Positions 34,168 to 42,802 of a DNA stretch of 64,000 nucleotides are shown here, one piece after another; positions within the stretch are counted from its first letter, which is position 1; every line of letters starts with the position of its first letter. Made by a program: the position numbers and the translations under genes. Location of the stretch: positions 1-64,000 of the forward strand of contig JARRQJ010000028.1 in assembly GCA_037381915.1 (NCBI GenBank), written 5' to 3'. The notes below the pieces were generated by a model. The model had not been told where the DNA came from, searched no databases, and saw only the letters and a list, made by a program, of their open reading frames with translations. This DNA is from JARRQJ01 sp037381915 (GTDB lineage Bacteria; Pseudomonadota; Gammaproteobacteria; DRLM01).

Positions 34168-35308
34168 GGTCCTTACTGTCTTCGGCACCCGTCCCGAGGC
34201 CATCAAGATGGCGCCTCTCATCGCGGAACTGGAAAAGTTTCCCGAGCTGATCGACAACAGGAACTGTCTCACCGGTCAGCACAAGGACATGGTCGCGCCA
34301 TTGATCAAGCTCTTTAATATCCGGATTGATTATGACTTGAACCTGATGCGCGAGAACCAGACCCTCGAACACATCACCATCAGCGTGCTGCAGGAAATTA
34401 CCCGGATTCTGCATCAGGAACATTTCGATTTGCTGCTGGTACAAGGCGATACGACAACCTCTATGGCCGCAGCCCTGTCCGCCTTCTACCGCGGCGTCAA
34501 AATAGGCCATGTCGAGGCAGGGCTCAGAACCTACAACAAACTACAGCCTTATCCTGAGGAATCCAACCGCAAGATCATCGATTCAGTCGCGGACCTGTTT
34601 TTCGCCCACACCGAGGCCGCGAAACAAAACCTGCTTAAGGAAGGCATTCCGTCCGAGCAGATTGAGGTAACCGGCAATACGGTCCTCGATGCCCTGCTGG
34701 ATGTTTCCAATCGGCCCTACAGTTTTACAGGTACACCCTTGGAGACGATCCCCTTCGATACCCGCAAGGTGATTCTGGTAACTGCCCATAGAAGGGAAAG
34801 CTTCGGCGGCCCCTTCGAATCGCTGTGCCGGGGCTTGAGAGATCTAGCCCTTAAATACACGGACGAGATCGTTCTGGTGTATCCAGTCCATCGCAACCCG
34901 AACGTACGCCAGATAGTCAATAGCATACTCTCCGGCATCGACAACGTGGTGCTACTGGATCCGCTGGACTATATGCCTTTGGTACATCTCATGACGCGCT
35001 GCTACATGGTATTGACCGATTCCGGTGGGTTGCAGGAAGAGGCGCCGAGTCTGGACAAGCCGGTGTTGGTATTAAGAAAGGTAACCGAGCGCCAGGAAGG
35101 TGTGGAAGCTGGCACCCTCAAAGTCATCGGCACCGAAGCGAAAGACATTGTCACGGAAGCTTCGCGGTTCCTGGACGACAACAAGGCCTACCAGGCAATG
35201 GCGACCAAATTAAATCCTTATGGCGACGGGACAGCAAGGATTAAGATTGTCAAACGGATTCTGGAAGACGCCAGATCAATCAATACCACTACCGAAAGCA
35301 ACCGATGA
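34160..35308 (+). CDS. wecB: UDP-N-acetylglucosamine 2-epimerase (non-hydrolysing)
   Basis: The enzyme interconverts UDP-GlcNAc and UDP-ManNAc, supplying a precursor for the polysaccharide. The 382-residue product starts MLKVLTVFGTRPEAIKMAPLI, the WecB signature, and has QGDTTTSMAAALSAFY, GHVEAGLRTYN, PEESNRKIID and LTDSGGLQEEAPSLDKPVLVLR in order. ATG 34160 is preferred to the GTG at 34145 because it matches the family start; it overlaps the end of the upstream gene by 8 bases. Length is close to E. coli WecB (376). Confidence 0.95.
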   Translation: MLKVLTVFGTRPEAIKMAPLIAELEKFPELIDNRNCLTGQHKDMVAPLIKLFNIRIDYDLNLMRENQTLEHITISVLQEITRILHQEHFDLLLVQGDTTTSMAAALSAFYRGVKIGHVEAGLRTYNKLQPYPEESNRKIIDSVADLFFAHTEAAKQNLLKEGIPSEQIEVTGNTVLDALLDVSNRPYSFTGTPLETIPFDTRKVILVTAHRRESFGGPFESLCRGLRDLALKYTDEIVLVYPVHRNPNVRQIVNSILSGIDNVVLLDPLDYMPLVHLMTRCYMVLTDSGGLQEEAPSLDKPVLVLRKVTERQEGVEAGTLKVIGTEAKDIVTEASRFLDDNKAYQAMATKLNPYGDGTARIKIVKRILEDARSINTTTESNR

Positions 35309-35709
35309 TATAGTTAGACGACTCCTAATCTTGCGTTGTCATTTCGTCCGTGGGGATTAATGCGTTGTAGGCCGAAATGTTGCCATAAATTATTTAGGGA
35401 ATATCTGAATGATTTATCATTCCGGGCGTAGCGGAGACCCGGCATTCAGTGCCATAACAATTCAGCGAGTTATTGGATTTCTCTCGACGAACACCTTGAA
35501 GGAAGCCAGAGTCGGGATCATGCCGCAGTGTCATCGAAATGATTATGCAGACCTTCCTTAGAGGAATTCCAGTGAATATCATATTTCTCGCCAACGCACG
35601 AAATGACAAATTGATATGAATCCCTTATTACGATTAGACAGCACATTGCGGTGGGCGCTAAGAAACCGGGCCCCTGAAAACGCCGGCATCCTGAGAAAAG
35701 CAATAACTC
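35309..35709. other. Intergenic stretch with a GTCATTCC-type repeat half
   Basis: Around 35418-35450 lies ATCATTCCGGGCGTAGCGGAGACCCGG, half of the common intergenic repeat also seen at 6727-6814. No gene is supported. The promoter of the following transferase gene may lie here. Confidence 0.4.
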
Positions 35710-36744
35710 ATGAGTAACACAGTTCGTAACAAGCCTCTTGTCAGCATCGTAATGCCCACGTATAACCGCGCGCATGTGTTACCCTATGCCATACGGAGCA
35801 TCCTCAACCAAACATATACCGAGTTGGAATTGATCATAGTTGATGATAATTCTACCGACAACACGCGTGATGTCATTGAGTCGTTCAAGGACGAGCGCAT
35901 CAAGTATATAAAAAACGAACCCAATCTGAAGTTACCCAGGGCACTCAACAAGGGCTTCTCGGTCGCCAATGGCGCGTATCTGACTTGGACGTCAGACGAC
36001 AACACATATGCGAACAATGCCATTGAAAAGATGGTCGCAAGCCTAAAAACGGGCAACTGCGATTTCGTGTATGCGGACTATTTCCTATTCGCCGAACTGG
36101 ATGATGCTGGAAACCCGATGGACGCGCGTCATGCACGTCTGCCCCGGCGAATCCAGCTGGAGAAAACCAACCACATTGGCGCCTGTTTTCTCTACACGCG
36201 AAAGGTTTATGAAGAAATAGGAGACTACGATCCCGAATTGTTCCTCGTCGAGGACTACGACTATTTCATACGTATCACAAAACTTTTCACAACCTGCCAT
36301 ATACCGGAGCCGCTCTATTTCTTCAGACGGCATGACGACGCCCTTTATTGTTCCCGTTATGCCGAAGTTAAGGCCGCCGATGCCCTAGTCCGATATAAAA
36401 ATGCTCTACTCAACGATGCGGAGGTAGTCGACGCAGTCGCCGCCCCGATCTTAAGAAATCTTGACGCACTCAAGAGCCCACTACTGCGCTGGAGTTACCG
36501 CGCCGTCCGAAAGGTATCGTATAGGCTTACCAATGGCTATAGGCATTTTCTTAGTAAGTATTTGCGGTGGCGATTGTCGGAAGGCGTAATATCCATTCTC
36601 GATGCCTATCGCAGCGGCCGCACGACCTTCGGCCAAGCGAAAGAGAGGTTGCAAAATTTAATGTTACAACATGGGAAGGTTGAGTACATCCAGCCCCGGC
36701 CCGGGAAATCGGCGTTGGCCGGCAAGGACTGGAATTATGAATAA
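35710..36744 (+). CDS. GT2 glycosyltransferase
   Basis: The 344-residue cytoplasmic transferase has a GT-A domain: VSIVMPTYNRAHVLPYAIRSI, IIVDDNSTDNTRDVI, LPRALNKGFSVANGAYLTW and metal-binding TSDDNTY. ELFLVEDYDYFIRITK follows at the acceptor site and supports a functional enzyme. A basic C-terminal region of about 100 residues may attach it to the membrane surface. It is the first of a run of AT-rich genes that includes two sulfotransferases. The sugar transferred is unknown. Confidence 0.88.
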   Translation: MSNTVRNKPLVSIVMPTYNRAHVLPYAIRSILNQTYTELELIIVDDNSTDNTRDVIESFKDERIKYIKNEPNLKLPRALNKGFSVANGAYLTWTSDDNTYANNAIEKMVASLKTGNCDFVYADYFLFAELDDAGNPMDARHARLPRRIQLEKTNHIGACFLYTRKVYEEIGDYDPELFLVEDYDYFIRITKLFTTCHIPEPLYFFRRHDDALYCSRYAEVKAADALVRYKNALLNDAEVVDAVAAPILRNLDALKSPLLRWSYRAVRKVSYRLTNGYRHFLSKYLRWRLSEGVISILDAYRSGRTTFGQAKERLQNLMLQHGKVEYIQPRPGKSALAGKDWNYE

Positions 36745-36813
36745 AAGCACAGTGTCATGTAGCTGCAATCGGTCGCCACTGATTATCAGAACAAAATATG
36801 GGGTCCGGGAATT

Positions 36814-37743
36814 ATGGCCATGCTGAAATATGTCGAGACGGCATTTAAGGGAACGCCACAGGCAAGAGCGACTCACAAGGAGGCGCTACAGAATAATCCG
36901 GGTATCTTGACGGGTATCGCGACACTCCAGGCACTTTGCCCCGTCAATCCCGACGACGATCCGGAGGAACCTATTTTCCTTTTATCCGCCGGCTGGCGGT
37001 CCGGGTCGACACTGGTGCAGCGACTGATCATGTCCGCTCCGAACGTCTTTATCTGGGGTGAACCCTATGATGAATGCGGTATCATTCAAGCTCTGGCGGA
37101 CACCACCAAGGCATTCCGGGCAGGCTGGCCCCTGCAAGAATACTACTACGACGGTAGTCCGCCGAACCAACTGTCCGGCAATTGGATAGCGAACCTTTTT
37201 CCGTCACCTCAGGAACTGCGCCATGCACATCGCGCGTTTTTTGACACCATGTTCGCCGAGCCAGCCAAGCGCGCCGGCGCGACGCGATGGGGAATCAAAG
37301 AGGTCAGATTAGGCATAGAACACGGAATCTATCTGCGTTGGCTGTATCCCAAGGCCAAGTTCCTGTTCCTATATCGAAATCCTCTGGACGCCTATCAGTC
37401 GTACCGCCGCTACGGACGTAATTGGTACAATACCTGGCCAGACAAACCGATGTTTACATCCACGTCCTTTGGTGAACATTGGCGGAAATTGGTGATGGGA
37501 TTTCTTAAGGGCCAGGAAGATATAGATGCCCTAGTGATCCGCTACGAAGATCTGATCGAAGGCCGTATGCCAATTTCAAATATTGAACAGCACCTCGGCG
37601 TTGAAATAGACCGTTCTATTCTCGGTACCAAAGTCGGCAGTTCCCAGCGAGACGGAGAAAGGGCCCGGGCAAGTCATTTGGAAAAATGGTTACTCAAGCG
37701 GGCGGTGTCTCCGATAGCGAAGGTCCTGGGCTATGAGTGGTGA
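36814..37743 (+). CDS. Sulfotransferase (PAPS-dependent)
   Basis: The 309-residue protein has EEPIFLLSAGWRSGSTLVQRLI (a PAPS P-loop around residues 55-70, of the RSGST type) and KAKFLFLYRNPLDAYQSYRRYG as 3'-phosphate site near residue 190. RYEDLIEGR near 250 is another family mark. About 50 residues precede the P-loop, more than usual. Two ATGs (36814 and 36820) can serve as start. It is probably part of a glycan sulfation set with its neighbours. The substrate position is unknown. Confidence 0.85.
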   Translation: MAMLKYVETAFKGTPQARATHKEALQNNPGILTGIATLQALCPVNPDDDPEEPIFLLSAGWRSGSTLVQRLIMSAPNVFIWGEPYDECGIIQALADTTKAFRAGWPLQEYYYDGSPPNQLSGNWIANLFPSPQELRHAHRAFFDTMFAEPAKRAGATRWGIKEVRLGIEHGIYLRWLYPKAKFLFLYRNPLDAYQSYRRYGRNWYNTWPDKPMFTSTSFGEHWRKLVMGFLKGQEDIDALVIRYEDLIEGRMPISNIEQHLGVEIDRSILGTKVGSSQRDGERARASHLEKWLLKRAVSPIAKVLGYEW

Positions 37744-38022
37744 GAACACATTCTTCGGAGATCCATCCGATCACAATCATCCGGCATACGATTCGACCGG
37801 TGATTCGAGCATAGGGCAGCGCCAACTTGCAATGAATGATAATAGCTGTTAAATCCGCAAATCTCCTGCAATTTTGCGCTAAACCAAACCCTACTTTCAT
37901 TGGCAGCCGCGGATTCGCTTTTTTACAGGAGAGGGCAAACGGGGCTGGGATGTCAGGAGCTGTGGATAATTGAACCCTGTCATGCGAGGCATTGAATAAC
38001 GATAGTTATTGATAGATACCCA

Positions 38023-38973
38023 ATGATGAATGTCCTAAAAAATCGTAGTCCGGTATGGTGGGCAAGGTGGGGAAGAGCAAGCGAGTTGATCGCCAAGATA
38101 ATTCCTGCTCACGAGAAACCGATATTGATTATATCCATGCCCCGCAGCGGTTCCAGTTGGGTAGGGGACATTGTAGGCGGGGCGGAAAATGCTCTCTATT
38201 TACGCGAGCCGATGAACCAAAGTTATTTATCCTCGGAAGGACAGGCGACAGTATTTTATGTGGACCCTCATTCACCTCCTCCAAACTATGCGACCTTCGC
38301 GGCCACGGCATTTATTGGGCTGCCTTCCTTTCCCGGAAAAATCGCCCGTTATGCGACACAATGGGATCTCCGCTCGCGCTCTCGCAAAAGGGTGGTAATC
38401 AAGGAGGTTAACCCACTCGCGTTGCCTTGGTTGCTTGACGCCTACCGACCGGCGGTCATCTTTCTGATTCGACATCCGGCAGCTGTGGCATGCAGCTATT
38501 GGACTCTGAATTGGCGCGCTGCCGAGCAGCGCTTAACACAACTCGACCCGCAGCTATTAGAGGAATACCTGCATCGATGGAAAGGAACTATTTCGTCGGC
38601 ATCCGGGTACTGGCAGGTCCACGGTACTTTTCAAGGACTGGTAACCCGTGTAGCAATAGATTGTCTGGCCGGCTACCCGGACTGTCAAATCGTGACTTAC
38701 GAGGATCTTTGCGTCAACCCCGAAAGAGAATTCCTTGAATTGTTTGAATTTTCTAAGCTCACGCTAGATTCCATAAGCGAGCGTCGAATCAGCGATTACA
38801 GCACCCCAACTAATCAAGAACAACGAGAAGCTTACAGTACACAGAGGTACAGTGCTGATATGGCATTGGCCTGGAAAAGGAAAATTGACCAAAAAAGTTT
38901 GGATATGCTCCGAGCCGGCTATTCCGCCTTCGAACTGCCCTATTATAATACAACAGATGATTGGACGATCTAA
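38023..38973 (+). CDS. Sulfotransferase (PAPS-dependent)
   Basis: The 316-residue enzyme shows KPILIISMPRSGSSWVGDIV (P-loop, residues about 32-50) and RPAVIFLIRHPAAVACSYWTL (3'-phosphate site near 150). IVTYEDLCVNPEREFLELF lies near 230, the normal order for the family. It differs from the sulfotransferase upstream in all variable regions, so it probably acts at another position. It is separated from its neighbours by gaps of 245-280 bases, in which I see no gene. Confidence 0.85.
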   Translation: MMNVLKNRSPVWWARWGRASELIAKIIPAHEKPILIISMPRSGSSWVGDIVGGAENALYLREPMNQSYLSSEGQATVFYVDPHSPPPNYATFAATAFIGLPSFPGKIARYATQWDLRSRSRKRVVIKEVNPLALPWLLDAYRPAVIFLIRHPAAVACSYWTLNWRAAEQRLTQLDPQLLEEYLHRWKGTISSASGYWQVHGTFQGLVTRVAIDCLAGYPDCQIVTYEDLCVNPEREFLELFEFSKLTLDSISERRISDYSTPTNQEQREAYSTQRYSADMALAWKRKIDQKSLDMLRAGYSAFELPYYNTTDDWTI

Positions 38974-39218
38974 TGACTTTTCAAAAGGATACCCGCGGAC
39001 TGGCGAGTTTATCTGGACAGATTCCATACCGCTGGGCACGGTGACTTGCGATTCTTGCTGGCGATGACGGATGCCAACGTGGCGATTATCACCACCGATC
39101 CACTGTCGCGGTGCCAAGGGCCACAGCGTAAGACTAAAGAGCCATATGATCATTCCGTTACCTGAATTATTTGCAGTTCACGGCAGCAGCTCCAATTGGC
39201 ACTTACAAGCAAACCGCG

Positions 39219-40238
39219 ATGACCTTAGTATCAGTCATAATTCCTTCCCATAATCGCCCGGAACTGCTGCGCGAAGCAGTGGCCAGCGTACGCCATCAGA
39301 CTTATAAGGATTGGGAAATCGTCATCGTTGACGACGGCTCACAACCTCCGGTCGATGAACAGGCGCTGCGCAAGGAGTTCGGCTCACCAATTCGCGTTAT
39401 ACGCAATGAGATACCGATGAAACAGCCTTATGCCCGCGATCAAGGAGCCCGGGCGGCTACAGGAGATGTGGTCGTTCATCTTGATGACGATGACCTCCTT
39501 GCACCGGAGGCGCTGGCAATTAGCTTGGCCACTCTGGAGGGCGATCCTTCACTCGAGCTTGTATATTTAGGGGTCAGAGGTTTTGGCGAGAGATCCTCCT
39601 ATTTCGATGACGCCCAAGGTCGAGCGATTCAACGTGTACTCAAACAAGCTCAAGGCAATAAGGCCCGACCTGAAGTCATCCGATTTGGTCCTGAGTTATT
39701 CGGGGCATTGCTTTCGTCCGTGCCAATGGCATTTCAACGCTCCATGGAGTATCGCGCAACGTGGAACAAGGTAAGCGAACTGCGGCGCCGCGTCTATATG
39801 CTTGCTACTGACATCCTTGACGAGGAACAAGCGATGCGACGGTTACAGCCGCCACTCCGCGAATCCGAATGGGCGCTATATGCAGCGGCGTGCTGCAACA
39901 CTGCGCTACTAACCACACCGATATATTTGCAGCGATGTGACGGCCAAGGGTATATATCCATCTCTTCACAGCAAGAAAAAGCTATACACTCCGGCCTTGA
40001 CATTAAGGCGCACTTGGTTAGCGCCGCAAAGATAATACCGGAATTTGGGCATTGGCGGCAACAGATCCAAGAAAGCTACTCCGCAAGCTATTTCAACCAC
40101 GCATACTTCTATTTTCGTAGTAACAGACGGTGGGCGGCTTATGCTGCGTTGATCAAAGCATTTTGGGTGCGCCCAGCGGCATCTCATATAAAATTCGCCT
40201 TGCGCATGTTGCTACCGAGGGGCGCGCCTCCGGAGTAA
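39219..40238 (+). CDS. GT2 glycosyltransferase
   Basis: The 339-residue transferase has the GT-A landmarks LVSVIIPSHNRPELLREAVASV, IVIVDDGSQPPV, KQPYARDQGARAATGDVV and HLDDDDLLAPEAL (metal site). The central part is variable, and the C-terminus is basic and hydrophobic, suggesting peripheral membrane contact. ATG 39219 is preferred, since the frame upstream to 39171 has no conserved sequence, but no good ribosome site precedes either. Donor and acceptor are unknown. Confidence 0.85.
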   Translation: MTLVSVIIPSHNRPELLREAVASVRHQTYKDWEIVIVDDGSQPPVDEQALRKEFGSPIRVIRNEIPMKQPYARDQGARAATGDVVVHLDDDDLLAPEALAISLATLEGDPSLELVYLGVRGFGERSSYFDDAQGRAIQRVLKQAQGNKARPEVIRFGPELFGALLSSVPMAFQRSMEYRATWNKVSELRRRVYMLATDILDEEQAMRRLQPPLRESEWALYAAACCNTALLTTPIYLQRCDGQGYISISSQQEKAIHSGLDIKAHLVSAAKIIPEFGHWRQQIQESYSASYFNHAYFYFRSNRRWAAYAALIKAFWVRPAASHIKFALRMLLPRGAPPE

Positions 40239-40291
40239 TTTAGTTCTTTGAAAATAGTATACGCAGCGAGAAACAAACGGGAGCCGTCTCA

Positions 40292-40981
40292 ATGATGAAA
40301 AAACTAGCCAGCGCGGGCAAACTTTTGATTAATAATCCTGGTGAAATCAGGTTTGCAGCCAAGTGGTTATTCTCATTGTCGTCCGGCTATAGCCCGGTGG
40401 ATGATCAACGACCGTGGATCAACTATAGAGCAACCGAATGGCTCGAAAGCCACCTATCTCCGACCATGCGCGTTTTTGAGTATGGATCCGGCGGTTCAAC
40501 ACTATTCCTGTCAAAGCGAGTGGCTCAGGTCGTCAGCGCGGAACATGATGAGGGCTTCTACCACTATATGAAGGAGAAGATATGCCACCATGGAATCACA
40601 AATTGCACATATATTCTACGCGCCCCCAAATCTTTTGGCAGGGATCAAATACCCGATTATAGTGCCGAAAGCTTCTCCTCCGAATGGCCAGCACATAAAA
40701 CAATGAACTTCGAAGAATATGTAAAAAGCATAGATGAATATCCGAACGGCCACTTCGACTTGATCACAGTTGATGGCAGGGCGAGGCCGTCATGCGCACT
40801 CCGTGCTCTACCAAAGCTCAAAAATGGTGGTTGGTTATTGGTCGATAACATGGAACGAGCGCGCTACAAGATTATCCGCGACTTGTTGGCTTCGTATGAA
40901 TGCCAAGATTTTCTCGGACTAGTACCATGCGAATTGCGCCTACAACGTACAACCGCCTGGCGGATTGACACACAGAAATAG
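40292..40981 (+). CDS. SAM-dependent methyltransferase-like protein
   Basis: The 229-residue protein has a Rossmann methyltransferase core: motif I VFEYGSGGSTLFLSKR near residue 60, then VVSAEHDEGFY, FDLITVDGRARPSCALRAL and WLLVDNMERARY. The DG/DN acidic positions fit the class-I fold of the kind found near sugar-modifying genes. It may methylate a sugar of the exported polysaccharide, but substrate and activity are inferred. It is AT-rich like its neighbours. A GGGAG ribosome site lies upstream. Confidence 0.7.
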   Translation: MMKKLASAGKLLINNPGEIRFAAKWLFSLSSGYSPVDDQRPWINYRATEWLESHLSPTMRVFEYGSGGSTLFLSKRVAQVVSAEHDEGFYHYMKEKICHHGITNCTYILRAPKSFGRDQIPDYSAESFSSEWPAHKTMNFEEYVKSIDEYPNGHFDLITVDGRARPSCALRALPKLKNGGWLLVDNMERARYKIIRDLLASYECQDFLGLVPCELRLQRTTAWRIDTQK

Positions 40982-41046
40982 TATTTGATCGATTCGTCTT
41001 ACGAGAGCAGCAACTATTTGGCATGTATTTCTGGAGTAATTGACCT

Positions 41047-41883
41047 TTGCCCTCCACTAATCCTCTAACCAACAACAAGGAAAGCCTCGCAAAAGTATTA
41101 CGGGTAGTGGTCCTTATGTATCATCGCGTAGGCAAAGCCCACAATGCCTGGGAACGTAAGTATTGTGTAACTCCCGAACGCTTTACTGCACACATGCATC
41201 ATTTAGCTAATCGAGGCATGAAGGCTGTTGACATCGATGATTTTGTTGCTTGGACCGTTGGGGCAAAAGATTTGCCTGGCGGCAGCTTTTTGCTGACCTT
41301 CGATGACGGCTTTTACGGCATTTATGAGCATGCCATGCCGGTGTTGCGCGAGCTTGAATGGCCGGCAACAGTCTTTTTGGTCAGCTCCCTGCTCGGCCAG
41401 AGGGATATATGGTGCGAAAAGGAAAATCCCTCCGGGCAAAGCTATCCCCTGCTCGGGCAAGCGGAAATACACAAAATGCGCAAACAAGGCTTCTCCTTTC
41501 AATGTCATTCAAGAACGCATGCCGATCTGACCAAGATTTCTGATGAGATCAGGTGGAACGAAATCGCCGGTGCACGCGCGGAACTCGAGGAGGTACTGGG
41601 TTCGGCCGTGCCTTATCTCGCTTATCCCTATGGCCGCTATAACGAGCGGGTAGTGGAAATTACGCGCACGGCGGGCTATCGCGCTGGCTTTTCCGTACAA
41701 CCCGGATTCAACCGACCGGGAATCGACCCTTACAAGATCCGTCGTTTAGATGTATTCGGCACGGACACACCGGCTCAATTAATGCGCAAGATCAACCTTG
41801 GTACCAATGATGGCAGTCTTAGCTACTCAATCCGCTACTACCTTGAACGTCTGAAGAGCCGAGTGCTCGGAACCCCGCAATGA
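41047..41883 (+). CDS. Polysaccharide deacetylase (NodB-type)
   Basis: The 278-residue enzyme probably removes N-acetyl groups from a polysaccharide. The NodB motifs are clear: TFDDG at residues 84-88 (general base and metal Asp), the metal-binding HSRTH at 154-158, and LAYPYGRYNE at 191-200. LMYHRVG near the N-terminus is also typical. No signal peptide is visible, so it acts in the cytoplasm on lipid-linked intermediates or is exported by another route. The start is a TTG at 41047; no alternative ATG precedes the conserved core. Its stop overlaps the next start by 4 bases (ATGA). Confidence 0.88.
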   Translation: MPSTNPLTNNKESLAKVLRVVVLMYHRVGKAHNAWERKYCVTPERFTAHMHHLANRGMKAVDIDDFVAWTVGAKDLPGGSFLLTFDDGFYGIYEHAMPVLRELEWPATVFLVSSLLGQRDIWCEKENPSGQSYPLLGQAEIHKMRKQGFSFQCHSRTHADLTKISDEIRWNEIAGARAELEEVLGSAVPYLAYPYGRYNERVVEITRTAGYRAGFSVQPGFNRPGIDPYKIRRLDVFGTDTPAQLMRKINLGTNDGSLSYSIRYYLERLKSRVLGTPQ

Positions 41884-42800
41884 CCGCTTACACCGTCGCA
41901 CTATGCACTCACAATCATGCGGATCGGCTGGTACGAACCCTGGACGACTTATCCCAACTTCGGCCTCCCCATGCCCCCTGGGAATTGTTGATTATCGACA
42001 ACGGCTGCCATGACGGCAGTAGTGAACTGCTTGCCAGTCATATCTGGCCCGAAGGCTGGACGGTACGAGTTGTACGGGAGGAGCAATTGGGTTTGTCGAA
42101 CGCGCGCAACTGCGCCCTTGGTGAAGCGCTAGGGGAATATGTAATTTTCATGGATGACGACGAAACGGTCGATCCCGATTGGTTACGAGCCTACGAACGG
42201 CTCATTGCGGACAAACAACCCGATGCCTTCGGCGGATGCATTCAGGTACTATTTGAGGATATGCGACCACCCTGGCTCAGTGATGAACTCCTGGGTTTTC
42301 TCGGTGAACTCGAACGTGCACACAAAATCGTCCCATTAACTGATCCGCGCACCTTCTTCCATGGTGGTAACTTTGGTATTCGCAAGGCCGTGTGCGATCG
42401 TATCGGTACTTTTGATTCCATGCTCGGCCGTAAGGGCACGGACAACACGGGCGGCGAAGAGGTGGACTTCTATCGCCGACTCTTGGCCGCGGGGATGAAG
42501 GTATGGTGGACACCTGAGGCCATCATCCATCATCGCATTCAGGCCGCAAAGCTCAAACGCTCTTACTTTCTGGACCTGCACTACAGACAAGGGCGCATGG
42601 AAGCTATCCGCAACCGCGACCAAGGGTCGCGCCTGCCGCCTCTTTATTTTTACGGCCAACTGCTGCGCGCCGTGACTGCGGCTTGGCGCGTTTATCGCGA
42701 GGCAGGCCGTAATGCCTCCCTGCGCAAGGAAATGAATGTCGCCTATTTTCTCGGACAAATATCAGGTTGGGCCTTAGGCCCCCGTTCGGACGGTGGCTGA
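41880..42800 (+). CDS. GT2 glycosyltransferase
   Basis: The 306-residue protein begins TVALCTHNHADRLVRTLDDL and shows LLIIDNGCHDGSSELL, GLSNARNCALGEALGEYVIF and MDDDETVDPDW (metal site). HGGNFGIRKAVCDRIGTFD and GGEEVDFYRRLLAAG are the acceptor-side features of GT2 enzymes. It is translationally coupled with the deacetylase before it and is 2 bases from the fusion gene after it, with which it shares the same motif order (GGG/GEE-type). So they probably act in sequence on the same chain. Confidence 0.9.
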   Translation: MTAYTVALCTHNHADRLVRTLDDLSQLRPPHAPWELLIIDNGCHDGSSELLASHIWPEGWTVRVVREEQLGLSNARNCALGEALGEYVIFMDDDETVDPDWLRAYERLIADKQPDAFGGCIQVLFEDMRPPWLSDELLGFLGELERAHKIVPLTDPRTFFHGGNFGIRKAVCDRIGTFDSMLGRKGTDNTGGEEVDFYRRLLAAGMKVWWTPEAIIHHRIQAAKLKRSYFLDLHYRQGRMEAIRNRDQGSRLPPLYFYGQLLRAVTAAWRVYREAGRNASLRKEMNVAYFLGQISGWALGPRSDGG

Positions 42801-42802
42801 AC